This document shows, piece after piece, positions 41,712-51,122 of a stretch of 64,000 nt of DNA (position 1 is the first letter of the stretch; every line of letters starts with the position of its first letter). The notes beneath the pieces were generated by a model, which was not told the DNA's origin, did not search any database, and saw only the letters and a program-made list of their open reading frames with translations. Both the position numbers and the translations under genes were made by a program. This stretch comes from Balneolaceae bacterium UBA3186. Lineage in GTDB: Bacteria; Bacteroidota; Rhodothermia; Balneolales; Balneolaceae. Where the stretch lies: positions 62,001-126,000 of the forward strand of contig DEXK01000012.1 of the NCBI GenBank assembly GCA_002364085.1, in the 5' to 3' direction.

Positions 41712-43625
41712 ATGGAACAGAACATACCACAACCGGGTGAGCTTTTAGCAACCATCGATACTCCTGAAGACCTTAGGGCACTAGATCCGAAACAACTTCA
41801 GGATGTTTGTGATGAGTTGCGAGACTATATTATTGATATGGTTTCTGTTTACGGTGGGCATTTTGGTGCCAGTCTTGGTGTTGTTGAACTTACAACCGCC
41901 ATTCATTATGTATACAATACTCCTGAAGACCGCTTGGTTTGGGATGTTGGCCATCAGGCTTATGGACATAAAATTTTAACCGGACGACGAGAACAATTTC
42001 ACACAAACCGTTTGTACGGTGGTATTTCCGGTTTTCCAAAACGTTCTGAAAGTGAATACGATACTTTTGGTGTTGGGCATTCCAGCACTTCAATTTCTGC
42101 AGCGCTTGGTATGGCAGTTGCAAACACTCTGGATAACGGTGATCGAAAAGTTGTAGCGGTAATAGGCGATGGCTCCATGACCGCAGGTTTAGCATTTGAA
42201 GCAATGAATAATGCCGGAGCCATGAACAGCGACATCCTTGTTATTCTGAATGACAATTGCATGTCTATTGATCCTAACGTTGGTGCTTTAAAAGAATATT
42301 TAACAGATATCACCACCAGCAAAACCTTCAATAAAATGAGGGATGAAATTTATGATATGCTCGGGCATTTCAAATCTGCCGGAGAGAAATTGCGTAAAGT
42401 TGCTTCGAGATTGGAAAATGCTGTGACGGCGGCGATCACTCCAGGCTCCCTGTTTCGCGCCCTTGGTTTTAAATATTATGGCCCGATGGACGGACATGAT
42501 GTAGATGGACTCAGAAAGACTTTGGAAGATCTTAAAACGGTAAAAGGTCCGAAGTTACTTCATGTTGTAACCGTGAAGGGGAAAGGATTTGCACCGGCTG
42601 AACGTGAACAAACAAAATGGCATTCATCAAGCAGCCCTTTTGATAAAATTACCGGAAAGGCACTTAACCCAGCTCCGAAGACTAAAGGAGCTCCTAAATA
42701 TCAAGATGTGTTCGGCGAAGCTTTAGTGGAATTAGCCGCTAAAGATGAACGGATTGTAAGTATGACTCCTGCTATGCCTAGTGGCTCCAGCCTGTGGCCA
42801 ATGATGAACACTTTCCCTGAAAGAGCTTTTGATGTTGGGATAGCTGAACAACATGCCGTAACTTTTGCTGCAGGTCTGGCAACTGAAGGCAAAAAAGCAT
42901 TTTGTGCTATTTATTCTTCTTTTTTACAGCGAGGTTATGATCAGTTAGTACATGATGTAGCTATCCAGAAATTACCTGTAGTTTTTTGTATTGATCGCGC
43001 CGGATTTGCCGGAGCTGACGGACCAACACATCATGGTCTATATGATATAGCCTTTATGAGAACCGTTCCCAATATGGTTATTTCTTCTCCATTGAATGAG
43101 CAGGATCTGAGAGATATGATGTTCACGGCATCCACTTTTGAAGATGCTTCGTGGGCAATTCGTTATCCGCGCGGAAAAGCAACCGGAATGTCCGTTCGTC
43201 CGGAGTTTCAAACTTTGGAAATTGGAAAAGGAATAGAACTTCGTGAAGGAGAAAACATTGCTGTGCTTAGCTTTGGCCCTATTGGTAAATATGCAATTAC
43301 AGCTGCTGATGATTTAGCTGAGGAAGGAATTAATATCGGGCTTTATGATATGCGGTTTGCTAAACCTTTGGATGAAGAACTCATCGATGAGATTTGTGAG
43401 AAATATGATCACATTATCACGTTAGAAGACGGTGCAAAAATGGGTGGATTCGGTAGCGCTGTTGCTGAATATATCATCGAAAAAGAAAATCGCCCTAGCG
43501 TCAAAATTCTTGGTATTCCGGATGTCATTGTTGAACATGGAACTCAGGAAGAGTTGCATGATGAAGTAGGTATTGGAGTTGAAGGGATTAAGGAAGCAGT
43601 TATTTCGATCCTTCAAAAAGTTTGA
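41712..43625 (+). CDS. dxs: 1-deoxy-D-xylulose-5-phosphate synthase
   Basis: The 637-residue thiamine-diphosphate enzyme makes DXP, the first step of the MEP isoprenoid pathway. It has DVGHQAYGHK, the ThDP motif GDGSMTAGLAFEA...ILNDN, the transketolase-type DGPTHHG and a C-terminal transketolase domain. It forms an operon with xseB and queA. Confidence 0.96.
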   Translation: MEQNIPQPGELLATIDTPEDLRALDPKQLQDVCDELRDYIIDMVSVYGGHFGASLGVVELTTAIHYVYNTPEDRLVWDVGHQAYGHKILTGRREQFHTNRLYGGISGFPKRSESEYDTFGVGHSSTSISAALGMAVANTLDNGDRKVVAVIGDGSMTAGLAFEAMNNAGAMNSDILVILNDNCMSIDPNVGALKEYLTDITTSKTFNKMRDEIYDMLGHFKSAGEKLRKVASRLENAVTAAITPGSLFRALGFKYYGPMDGHDVDGLRKTLEDLKTVKGPKLLHVVTVKGKGFAPAEREQTKWHSSSSPFDKITGKALNPAPKTKGAPKYQDVFGEALVELAAKDERIVSMTPAMPSGSSLWPMMNTFPERAFDVGIAEQHAVTFAAGLATEGKKAFCAIYSSFLQRGYDQLVHDVAIQKLPVVFCIDRAGFAGADGPTHHGLYDIAFMRTVPNMVISSPLNEQDLRDMMFTASTFEDASWAIRYPRGKATGMSVRPEFQTLEIGKGIELREGENIAVLSFGPIGKYAITAADDLAEEGINIGLYDMRFAKPLDEELIDEICEKYDHIITLEDGAKMGGFGSAVAEYIIEKENRPSVKILGIPDVIVEHGTQEELHDEVGIGVEGIKEAVISILQKV

Positions 43626-43638
43626 TTTAAATACTTTA

Positions 43639-44640
43639 ATGAAGTACACCCTCTCCGATTTCGATTACCATCTTCCTGAAGAACTGATCGCTCAATCTCC
43701 GGCAAGCCCAAGAGATCATGCCAGATTATTGGTGTACGACCGTGCTAACAAACAGATCACAGACGATTTTTTCTACAATCTTGGAGAATATCTTCCCAAA
43801 GAAACCACCCTTGTTGTTAATAACAGCAAAGTTGAAAAGTGCAGACTTATGTTTGATGGTGGGAAAAAAGAACTTTTCGTCACTTCGGTCAGAAACAATA
43901 ATACGGTAGAGGCTTTAGTACGTCCGGGCAAAAAATTCCGTGTTGGTAAAACTATTGAACTTGCAGACGGGATTACCACCGAAGTTACTCATGTAGCAGA
44001 AGACGGGTTGAGAACCCTCATTCTTTCTCACGATCTGGACGCTCCCGAACTTGAGCCATTCAAATACACTCCTTTTCCTCCTTATATAGAACAGGACGAA
44101 TCACTGGCTTCAGAATACCAAACCGTATATGCAAAAGATCTGGGCAGCAAAGCAGCACCTACAGCCGGTTTACATTTTACTGATGAGTTACTTGCTAAGT
44201 TAAATGCTCAGGGAATACAAAAGTCGGAGGTAACCTTGCATGTTGGTCTTGGCACATTTGCTCCGGTAAAAACGGAAAAGCTTGATGAACATATCATGCA
44301 TAGCGAGTGGTATCAACTTGACAGTAAAACAGCTGATAAATTAACAAACTCGGAGCATATTACTGCTGTAGGAACTACGAGTGTACGAGTGCTTGAATCC
44401 TTAGCGAGTACTGAGCGAACGTTTGACCCTCAAAGTGGTGAAACAGATATTTTCATAACTCCCGGTTACCAATTTAAAGCAGTCGATTCTCTGATCACGA
44501 ACTTTCATCTACCCAAAAGTACCTTGCTAATGCTGGTTTCTGCGCTTATGGGTTTTGATGAAATGCATCGTATTTATGAACACGCCATTAAAGAAAAGTA
44601 TCGCTTCTACTCCTTTGGTGATGCTATGTTGATTGTTTAG
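43639..44640 (+). CDS. queA: S-adenosylmethionine:tRNA ribosyltransferase-isomerase
   Basis: The 333-residue enzyme transfers ribose from SAM to preQ1 in tRNA during queuosine synthesis. It has FDYHLPEELIAQSPASPRD at the N-terminus, APTAGLHFT and THVGLGTF-type HVGLGTFAPV, and TNFHLPKSTLLMLV. The ATG at 43639, 13 bases after dxs, is chosen; the longer frame from 43573 lies inside dxs. Confidence 0.94.
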   Translation: MKYTLSDFDYHLPEELIAQSPASPRDHARLLVYDRANKQITDDFFYNLGEYLPKETTLVVNNSKVEKCRLMFDGGKKELFVTSVRNNNTVEALVRPGKKFRVGKTIELADGITTEVTHVAEDGLRTLILSHDLDAPELEPFKYTPFPPYIEQDESLASEYQTVYAKDLGSKAAPTAGLHFTDELLAKLNAQGIQKSEVTLHVGLGTFAPVKTEKLDEHIMHSEWYQLDSKTADKLTNSEHITAVGTTSVRVLESLASTERTFDPQSGETDIFITPGYQFKAVDSLITNFHLPKSTLLMLVSALMGFDEMHRIYEHAIKEKYRFYSFGDAMLIV

Positions 44641-45006
44641 TAGAGCTGGTTTTAAAAAAATTCACCCTTAGTATTTGAGACAGAGAAGAGAGCTTGATCT
44701 AAGCTAACCCTAAAAAAAGATCTCACACCTTGGCTTATGTACTTTTGTACCGCTACTGAGCTTCCTCAGCACAGGCTACAGTACCAAACGCTCCCGACAA
44801 GAATAATTGGCGCGAACTCCATTGCATCGACTAATCATTACAAAAGGTCTTCGTTCTAATGATACATATTCATGAATCAGCCTGAGTGTAATGATTGCTC
44901 CTTCGGAGCCGTCGCTTTCATTACGTTCTTTCCTCGCCAATAATTCTAAAGGTCGGTGAAGTTGGAAGCTTTTCTCACATCTTTCCGTTTATTTTTAGTC
45001 ATCTTT
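44641..45006. other. 366-bp intergenic region with nested inverted repeats
   Basis: No gene is visible. Arms at 44802-44812 (AATAATTGGCG) and 44935-44945 (CGCCAATAATT, one mismatch) enclose a perfect 9-bp pair at 44833-44841 and 44888-44896. CTGAG-CTTC-CTCAG lies at about 44757-44770. The layout suggests a structured RNA or a decayed repeat. It lies between the queA end and the convergent outer-membrane gene. Confidence 0.5.
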
Positions 45007-45885
45007 TTATTTAAACTTCTTGATCGTCCAGGCCAAACTGGTAGTTACATAAAAACCTTCCAACGGACGCTGACCAAACTCTAATCTATACAACAAATTT
45101 CCAAAGAAACCGATCTTACGATCAAAATTTTGTTTTTGAGTCATGGGATTTAGCTGCCAGGTCATTCCAGCTCTCCAGCCTAAGGTTTCTTCAAGCGTTT
45201 GCGTATTCCCTCCGGATGTTACATCAACGGATGTTGGTAAGACAAGAACATCCACAAAAGGGCGGAAATTTCTTGCGTAAGCAAAAGTGTATCCGTCGCT
45301 GTCCTGAATATGCATAAATAGCTTTCTGGTATAACCCAACCCTGCATAAACTCCTTTATGGAAGATGTTTGTCACTTCGTAAAAAGTAAAATTTTCTTCG
45401 TATTCAAAGGCGCTGTTTCTTAAATACAGCCCACCTCTTACATTCAGCTCTGAAATTATGTCTCCCGGTAATTTAACCGTAGTATATGTGTTGATGTCTT
45501 TCCCTTCCAGATAATTTCTTTCATAGCTAAACGCCAGCAATACAGGAATGGTTGTATTCTTAGTTTTTGAAGAAAGAGTGAATTCGGCTCCTGCATTTAA
45601 CAGAAATGGAAAGCTTGTCTTTTCTAAAGAGAATAAAGAATACAGAAAAAGACCTTCCGCTTTGAGTTTATCATTAATAGGATATAAAGTCTCTGCTCCA
45701 ACACTAAGAATAGAAGCTCCTGATAAATTGTTGAATCCCGCATCCACTCCAAAATAATGAAGCCCGAGATAGCCGGATTGAACTTCAGACGGATCTGAAT
45801 AGATTTGTCGATATGTTTTTTGAGCAAATACACTCGCTGTAGTTGCAATAAGGGTAACTAATAAGACCGAATACTTTAACTTCAT
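45007..45885 (-). CDS. outer-membrane beta-barrel protein of unknown function
   Basis: The 292-residue protein has a signal peptide ending SVFAQ. Its alternating beta-strand pattern is typical of a small barrel, e.g. AGLGYTRKLFMHI and GWRAGMTWQL. It ends WTIKKFK. I do not recognise the family. It is a single gene with no clear partner. Confidence 0.7.
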   Translation of the reverse strand: MKLKYSVLLVTLIATTASVFAQKTYRQIYSDPSEVQSGYLGLHYFGVDAGFNNLSGASILSVGAETLYPINDKLKAEGLFLYSLFSLEKTSFPFLLNAGAEFTLSSKTKNTTIPVLLAFSYERNYLEGKDINTYTTVKLPGDIISELNVRGGLYLRNSAFEYEENFTFYEVTNIFHKGVYAGLGYTRKLFMHIQDSDGYTFAYARNFRPFVDVLVLPTSVDVTSGGNTQTLEETLGWRAGMTWQLNPMTQKQNFDRKIGFFGNLLYRLEFGQRPLEGFYVTTSLAWTIKKFK

Positions 45886-46001
45886 GACTAAGAAACTTGT
45901 TTAAGGTTTCTATAAAACTAACAGAAGCACTAAAGTCTGTAAATCGCCCAAACTAGGTATTCTCTTTTGTGATTAGCCGTGTAAAAGAGATACATGTTTC
46001 C

Positions 46002-46009
46002 TATATTTG
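46002..46009 (+). promoter_or_regulatory. -7 promoter box of the tRNA-Arg gene
   Basis: TATATTTG matches TAnnTTTG and is the same octamer found before tRNA-Ala. It lies 13 bases before the tRNA. Confidence 0.6.
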
Positions 46010-46022
46010 GAATCCTAAAAAT

Positions 46023-46096
46023 GCACCCGTAGCTCAATTGGATAGAGTACCAGATTTCGGCTCTGGGGGTTGGGGGTTCGAACCCCTCCGGGTGTA
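46023..46096 (+). tRNA. tRNA-Arg (anticodon TCG)
   Basis: This 74-nt cloverleaf has acceptor GCACCCG/CGGGTGT, D arm GCTC...GAGT, anticodon stem CCAGA/TCTGG with loop TTTCGGC (anticodon TCG), and T arm GGGGG-TTCGAAC-CCCTC. The discriminator is A and CCA is not encoded. Confidence 0.95.
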
Positions 46097-46100
46097 CTTA

Positions 46101-46134
46101 AAGCCACTTCAGTTAATAACTGAAGTGGCTTTTT
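46101..46134 (+). terminator. rho-independent terminator of the tRNA-Arg gene
   Basis: A long stem (AGCCACTTCAGTTA / TAACTGAAGTGGCT) is followed by a T run (46131-46134). It ends just before the stop codon of the convergent response regulator gene. Confidence 0.9.
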
Positions 46135-46806
46135 CTATCCCTCGAAGCTATTTCTGAATTCCTCTTTATAAGACTTCCCAATTGGGATTTCATTCTCGTT
46201 CACCGAGATCATATTCCCTTCCACATAATTAATTTTTGAAAGAGAAACTGCATAGGAACGGTGAACTCTCACAAACTTTGAAGAGTTGACCTCCTCGATA
46301 AATGAAGTCAATGTGCTGTTAAATGTAAGTTTCTGTGACTCTGTAAAAAGAGTAATATAATCTCCCAATGCTTCCGCATACAGGATCTCAGACAAACTGA
46401 TTCTGAATAGTTTCCCATCCGCCTTAACGGTAATAGATTCTTCTTTTGTTTCGGATTTCTTTAAAGTCACTTTATTTACTGCTTTCAAAAACCTTTCAAA
46501 AGAGAATGGCTTCAGTAGATAATCCGCCACATCCAATTCATATCCTTCCAGCGCATATTCAGAATAAGCTGTTGTAATAATAACTTTGGGAGGATCAACC
46601 AGGCTTTTCAAAAAACTGATCCCGGAAAGCTTTGGCATATTTATATCCAGAAAGATCAGATCGACGGACTCCTTTTGCAAAAATGCCAGACCGTCAACTG
46701 CATTTTCAAATTCGTGAACTAGCATTAATGTCGGAGTATCCTGAACGTATGTTTTGAGAACATCTCTGGCAACCGGTTCATCTTCGATAATTATACATCG
46801 TATCAT
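46135..46806 (-). CDS. LytTR-family response regulator
   Basis: The 223-residue protein has a receiver domain (1-115) with acidic IIIEDEP, phospho-Asp in LIFLDINMP and Lys in YLLKPF. A LytTR DNA-binding domain (about 130-220) follows, with ILYAEALGDYITLF and FVRVHRSYAVSL. It overlaps the histidine kinase by four bases and is its partner. Targets cannot be read. Confidence 0.93.
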   Translation of the reverse strand: MIRCIIIEDEPVARDVLKTYVQDTPTLMLVHEFENAVDGLAFLQKESVDLIFLDINMPKLSGISFLKSLVDPPKVIITTAYSEYALEGYELDVADYLLKPFSFERFLKAVNKVTLKKSETKEESITVKADGKLFRISLSEILYAEALGDYITLFTESQKLTFNSTLTSFIEEVNSSKFVRVHRSYAVSLSKINYVEGNMISVNENEIPIGKSYKEEFRNSFEG

Positions 46807-47840
46807 GACAGATCAATTTTAAGTGCAGCTTTAAACGTACTTTCATCCTTTTTTATATCCAAACTATGCTTACCGGGATATGAAAATTCCAGTCTTTTTC
46901 GGGTATTAGCCAAGCCTGTTCCGGGTGATTCTGATTTTCCAATTACTTCTATATCATTGAGAGCATTTTCGACAATCATTTCCAAAGTTTTGTCTTCTAC
47001 TGCCAACGATATTTTAATTCTTTCATTTAATCCTGATACCGAACCATATTTAAATGCATTTTCAATAAAAGTGATCAGTAAAAGAGGCTGTATTTTTAGG
47101 TCTTCAACATTTCCATTTACTACAAAGATGACTCTGTTCGGATTGCTCAGTCGATCTTTTTGAAGATCAATAAATTTCCCTATGTATTCTATTTCCTGAT
47201 CTAATTGCACTTCGTTTGTATTCATATTCTCAACAACATATCTCAGAATATCAGATAGCTTTAAGATCATTTTGGGAGCTTTGTCTGTTTTTTTTAGTGC
47301 TTCACCATAGATCGTGTTTAAGCTGTTGAAAAGAAAGTGTGGATTTATCTGAGCCTGCAAAGCTTTAAGTTCACTTTTTGTTTTTTCTTCTTCAAGCTGC
47401 GCGATTTCTACTTCTTTTTCTTTTCTATTGAACCATGATTTTGAAAGCTCGATCAAAGTTGATGTGGTTACATAAATCGACATGATTCCGAACAGTTCCA
47501 ACGGATCATAAACACCAACAAAATAGTATTCCGGAAACACAAAACCAGCTATTGGACCGTAAGAAAGGTGATATGCTCCCTGAACTACTCCAAATCCGGC
47601 AAGAGCGATCAAGAATAGATATAACCAAATGTTATGCTTCTTAAGAATATTAGGAATCGCATGATATATGTTAAGAGTAACTACAATAGCAAAAGGAATG
47701 TGAAACAGAAATGTATAGATCCAGTCGATCTTCCTGATCTCATCCCCTCTTGAAAAAAGGTTCAATGTTATGGCAAAAGAAATTGTCCAGAATACTACAT
47801 TCTGGACAATTTGGTTCAATACTTTCCTTTTAAAGCTCAT
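46803..47840 (-). CDS. LytS/YehU-type sensor histidine kinase
   Basis: The 345-residue protein has four N-terminal membrane helices (about 12-135), a coiled linker and a His_kinase domain with phosphoacceptor NPHFLFNSLNTI. The ATPase region has FIENAFKYG and GTGLANTRKRLEF. It sits between a small lipoprotein gene, which overlaps its start by 11 bases, and the regulator. Confidence 0.92.
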   Translation of the reverse strand: MSFKRKVLNQIVQNVVFWTISFAITLNLFSRGDEIRKIDWIYTFLFHIPFAIVVTLNIYHAIPNILKKHNIWLYLFLIALAGFGVVQGAYHLSYGPIAGFVFPEYYFVGVYDPLELFGIMSIYVTTSTLIELSKSWFNRKEKEVEIAQLEEEKTKSELKALQAQINPHFLFNSLNTIYGEALKKTDKAPKMILKLSDILRYVVENMNTNEVQLDQEIEYIGKFIDLQKDRLSNPNRVIFVVNGNVEDLKIQPLLLITFIENAFKYGSVSGLNERIKISLAVEDKTLEMIVENALNDIEVIGKSESPGTGLANTRKRLEFSYPGKHSLDIKKDESTFKAALKIDLS

Positions 47841-48498
47841 TGCTTCTTCTTTTCAAATTGATGGGATCTTCATAAGCTTTTTCATCTTCTCCGTACTTTT
47901 CGACAAACTTGTTTAGCTCTTCAGTTGATGCAGTGATCAACACATTTTCACCAATTGTTTCGTGTTTAATGCGAACACGATTTTCCAGGATCAGATCTGA
48001 TATCCAGTCAGATTTGAATAGCTCAATGTTCAGATTATCACCTTCAATGTTGATTTTCGAAAATGTATGTACTGGAAATAGGTGAAAATTCTCGAAATTT
48101 ACATCACGGAAAATATCAGAAACGGTAATGTCCATGTAATAGGTATTGTTAATTCTCCCCACTCTGGCTTCTAATAAAACTGAATCAGGAATATCATTGT
48201 TCAGATCTTCGAAAATAACGAAATAACCTTTACCATCTCTTGAAAGGCCGTCTCCTTCATCGAAACTAAACTTCATGTCTCCTGAAACATTTAACCCGCT
48301 AAGAGATACGTTCTTTATGTCTTTCGAATCTCGGAAAAATGTCCATCGGGAATCTTCCGTTTCCCACCTTCCTTCCAAACCCTTTATTAGTTCAGCCTTT
48401 TCTTTGGTAATTAAAGGGTGTAAAGATTGAAGAAAACATCCTGAGAAAAGGATCAGGATTAACATCAAGTAAGTTGTATTTCTAATTAATGATTTCAT
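47830..48498 (-). CDS. lipoprotein co-transcribed with a LytS/LytTR pair
   Basis: The 222-residue protein has a lipoprotein signal (lipobox FSGC, Cys20) and then a beta-rich domain with GRWETEDSRWTFF and GYFVIFEDL. I do not recognise it. Its 3' end overlaps the kinase start, so it may act in the same signalling unit, perhaps as a periplasmic sensor; this is inference. The ATG at 48498 is preferred to an upstream one, since it gives a proper signal peptide. Confidence 0.7.
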   Translation of the reverse strand: MKSLIRNTTYLMLILILFSGCFLQSLHPLITKEKAELIKGLEGRWETEDSRWTFFRDSKDIKNVSLSGLNVSGDMKFSFDEGDGLSRDGKGYFVIFEDLNNDIPDSVLLEARVGRINNTYYMDITVSDIFRDVNFENFHLFPVHTFSKINIEGDNLNIELFKSDWISDLILENRVRIKHETIGENVLITASTEELNKFVEKYGEDEKAYEDPINLKRRSNEL

Positions 48499-48660
48499 CG
48501 AAGTTGTATTTATTTCTTGGTTTCCGAACCAAAGAAACAGAGATATCAAAAATTTCTATAATTTATTCGATGAATGTATCGTTTATCTCGTTGAATGGAT
48601 AATAGTTGATAAGCCGTCAATTTATTTCAATTTTATACTAAATATAAACAGTCGTTTAAT

Positions 48661-49410
48661 ATGAACAGATTCTTACCTCTTTTCTACTTTTCATTTATTT
48701 TAGTTTTTGTTTCTTGCTCCTCTGTCACAGGTATTGATGATTTCGGAAACTTCCGCTCTCAAATATCTGACGCTTCCTTAGATCAGGAAACTAAAGATCT
48801 ATTCGAAAAAAATTCAGCTATTTTAGCTTATCAACATCAAAAGGAAAATGAAGACTCTTTCATACACATATCCGAAGATTTGAAGCATTTTTATTATGAT
48901 ATACAGGTTCATGTAGCTACTTCAGACGCCGGAAGAGAGCGCTCTATAACAGCAAACACAAGAATTTTTGAACATGTTAATTTGAACGAACTCTTGCTAG
49001 ACCCTAAAAAAGATTATCCTTTTGTAAAAAATTGGGAGAATGATCAGATACTTACTGGAGTAAAAGAAATAGACGAGCTACTTAAGGATAATGACTTTTA
49101 TATAAAAGAATCTTACGACTGGGATTCTATAAATATGAGAGCTTTTTTATTACGAAGGAATGAGCCAATTAATACACTACAGATTTCTTCGATGCTTCAA
49201 CGTACCGGTTATTTTGATATAGCTGAAACTAATGGTTCTGCAGGAGATGGAAGCAACATTATTGTTAAACGTAAAAATGATTTTCTTACAGTTACTTATA
49301 CAAATGCCTACGGGGATTGTCCTTCAGGTTGCATCTCGGAGGATTATTATACTTTTAAAGTACATCAGGATGGAACCGTAGTCTTTGAGGGCAAAAATAT
49401 CAATCAATAG
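48661..49410 (+). CDS. lipoprotein of unknown function
   Basis: The 249-residue protein has a lipobox FVSC (Cys19) and no recognised domain. Two Cys (DCPSGC) lie near the C-terminus. Its last 11 bases overlap the end of the convergent acidic protein gene. Monocistronic. Confidence 0.65.
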   Translation: MNRFLPLFYFSFILVFVSCSSVTGIDDFGNFRSQISDASLDQETKDLFEKNSAILAYQHQKENEDSFIHISEDLKHFYYDIQVHVATSDAGRERSITANTRIFEHVNLNELLLDPKKDYPFVKNWENDQILTGVKEIDELLKDNDFYIKESYDWDSINMRAFLLRRNEPINTLQISSMLQRTGYFDIAETNGSAGDGSNIIVKRKNDFLTVTYTNAYGDCPSGCISEDYYTFKVHQDGTVVFEGKNINQ

Positions 49411-50167
49411 AATTATTAAAACGATCTCTTAAGTCTTGTATATAGACTCCAATATCATTTCTTAATTCGAATAGTCGGCTATTAAATTCGGTGTACGACT
49501 GTCTTGTAAAACAAGATTTTGTTTTAAGTTTCCCCATCATTTCTAATGACTGATTAGCAAAACGAAGTGCTTTTTTAGTGTAAGCAATATTAGCACCTAA
49601 AAACTCTTGCTCAAACCCAAAAGAATAACCACCTGCTAATTTTGCAGCGATCTTTAAGCTATCGCCTACAAATTCTAAAAATATTTTATCCTGACTCTTT
49701 GCTGGGACTGACTCTGCCCATTTCAAAATATCAACGGCATAAAACCGTGCGTCACGGAATAGTCCCAGATTATCTAACGAACCATTATCAGAAAGAGCAA
49801 AATCCTCACTCAAGCTTTTCCATTCTTCTCCGGCATCGAAATCGTCTTCATCAGCATCCGGGAACTCGTCAAATTCATCAAATCCGAATAGAAAATCTTC
49901 GTCATCGTATTCCTCTTCATCCTCCCAGTCATCTTCATCTTCGGGAAAATAAGCTTCATCCATCAAAAGTTCTTCTTCAACATAAGCTTCAAAGGCGTCG
50001 TCCTCACTAAGACTTTCCTTCAACAAAGTGATCCATCTCGGAGTATTGCCTTTCAGATCAGATTCAATAAACCTTCTTAATTGCTCACTCTTTTTCTCAA
50101 CTTCGTTCAGATGTGCTTCCCATTGAAATTCATTCCAAAGTTCGCCGTTAAATCCATCCATGCTCAT
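49400..50167 (-). CDS. acidic protein of unknown function
   Basis: The 255-residue soluble protein has helical ends and a central very acidic stretch (about 65-115, mostly Asp and Glu with aromatic residues). There is no signal peptide and no recognised family. An ATG at 50167 or 50161 is possible. The acidic part resembles nucleic-acid-mimic or chaperone-like segments, but no function is claimed. Confidence 0.65.
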   Translation of the reverse strand: MSMDGFNGELWNEFQWEAHLNEVEKKSEQLRRFIESDLKGNTPRWITLLKESLSEDDAFEAYVEEELLMDEAYFPEDEDDWEDEEEYDDEDFLFGFDEFDEFPDADEDDFDAGEEWKSLSEDFALSDNGSLDNLGLFRDARFYAVDILKWAESVPAKSQDKIFLEFVGDSLKIAAKLAGGYSFGFEQEFLGANIAYTKKALRFANQSLEMMGKLKTKSCFTRQSYTEFNSRLFELRNDIGVYIQDLRDRFNNSID

Positions 50168-50267
50168 ATTTTTTCTCGCAAATGTGTGGGTTGTTCATAG
50201 AAAAGAAATTTTATCCATTCACGCAAGGGTACGTGGAAAAGTAACGCTTTTTGTGGATAAAAATTGG

Positions 50268-51104
50268 CTAAAGTCGTTCTAATACTCCAATTATTACCTG
50301 AGTCATCTTAGGCTCTGCTTGCGCAGCCGCGGCAAAGATTTCTTCCAACACTACCGGCTTAAGTGAATCCGGAAAACACTCATCTGTTATAACAGAAATT
50401 CCAAGTACATCCATACCCATGTGTACAGCCGCAATAACTTCAGGAACCGTGCTCATCCCAACTACATCTGCACCTAGTTGACGCATATATCTGTATTCAG
50501 CTTTTGTTTCTAACATTGGGCCCGAAATAGCCAAATACACTCCCTGATGCATTTTCAGAGAATTTTCAAGAGCTACGTTTTCAGCAATTTCTCTTAGCCT
50601 ACCAGTGTACGGATCACTCATATCAGGAAAACGAGGTCCTAATTCATCATCATTCTGTCCAATAAGTGGATTATCACCCAGAAAGTTAATGTGATCTGTG
50701 ATCAACATAATATCTCCGGCTTCAAAATTAGGGTTCATTCCACCACAAGCATTACTCACAAACAAACTATGTGCCCCGAGAGCTTTAGCCACTCTTACAG
50801 GAAATGCGATCTGCTGCATAGTATAGCCTTCATAAAAATGAAAGCGTCCTTGCATTGCTATTACTTTTTTACCGCCTAACATTCCGAAAAGTAGCCGCCC
50901 TGCATGGCTTTCAACCGTAGAAACAGGAAAATGAGGAATCTCATCATAGCTGATGGAATCCTGAACATCTATCTCATCGCCAAGTTGACCTAAACCAGTG
51001 CCAAGAATCAACAAATACTCAGGTTGGAAGTCTGTTTTTGATTGTATAAAGTTTAAGGCTTCATCTCTTTTTGAACGAAATTGTTCAACGTTATCTAATG
51101 CCAT
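50268..51104 (-). CDS. punA: purine nucleoside phosphorylase (trimeric PNP/MTAP family)
   Basis: The 278-residue enzyme cleaves purine nucleosides with phosphate. It has LGTGLGQLGD, HAGRLLFG, GRFHFYEGY, NACGGMN and GPMLETKAEY (Glu199). At the position of the base-selecting Asn of mammalian PNP it has Asp241 (SVITDECFPD), which may widen use to 6-aminopurines. It is followed upstream by the DivIVA-YggS cluster on the same strand. Confidence 0.88.
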   Translation of the reverse strand: MALDNVEQFRSKRDEALNFIQSKTDFQPEYLLILGTGLGQLGDEIDVQDSISYDEIPHFPVSTVESHAGRLLFGMLGGKKVIAMQGRFHFYEGYTMQQIAFPVRVAKALGAHSLFVSNACGGMNPNFEAGDIMLITDHINFLGDNPLIGQNDDELGPRFPDMSDPYTGRLREIAENVALENSLKMHQGVYLAISGPMLETKAEYRYMRQLGADVVGMSTVPEVIAAVHMGMDVLGISVITDECFPDSLKPVVLEEIFAAAAQAEPKMTQVIIGVLERL

Positions 51105-51122
51105 AGTTTCTGGAAAATATTG

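Noticed and set aside
41890..42331. Long minus-strand frames inside dxs
   Set aside because: They are antisense to an intact dxs and have no recognisable features.
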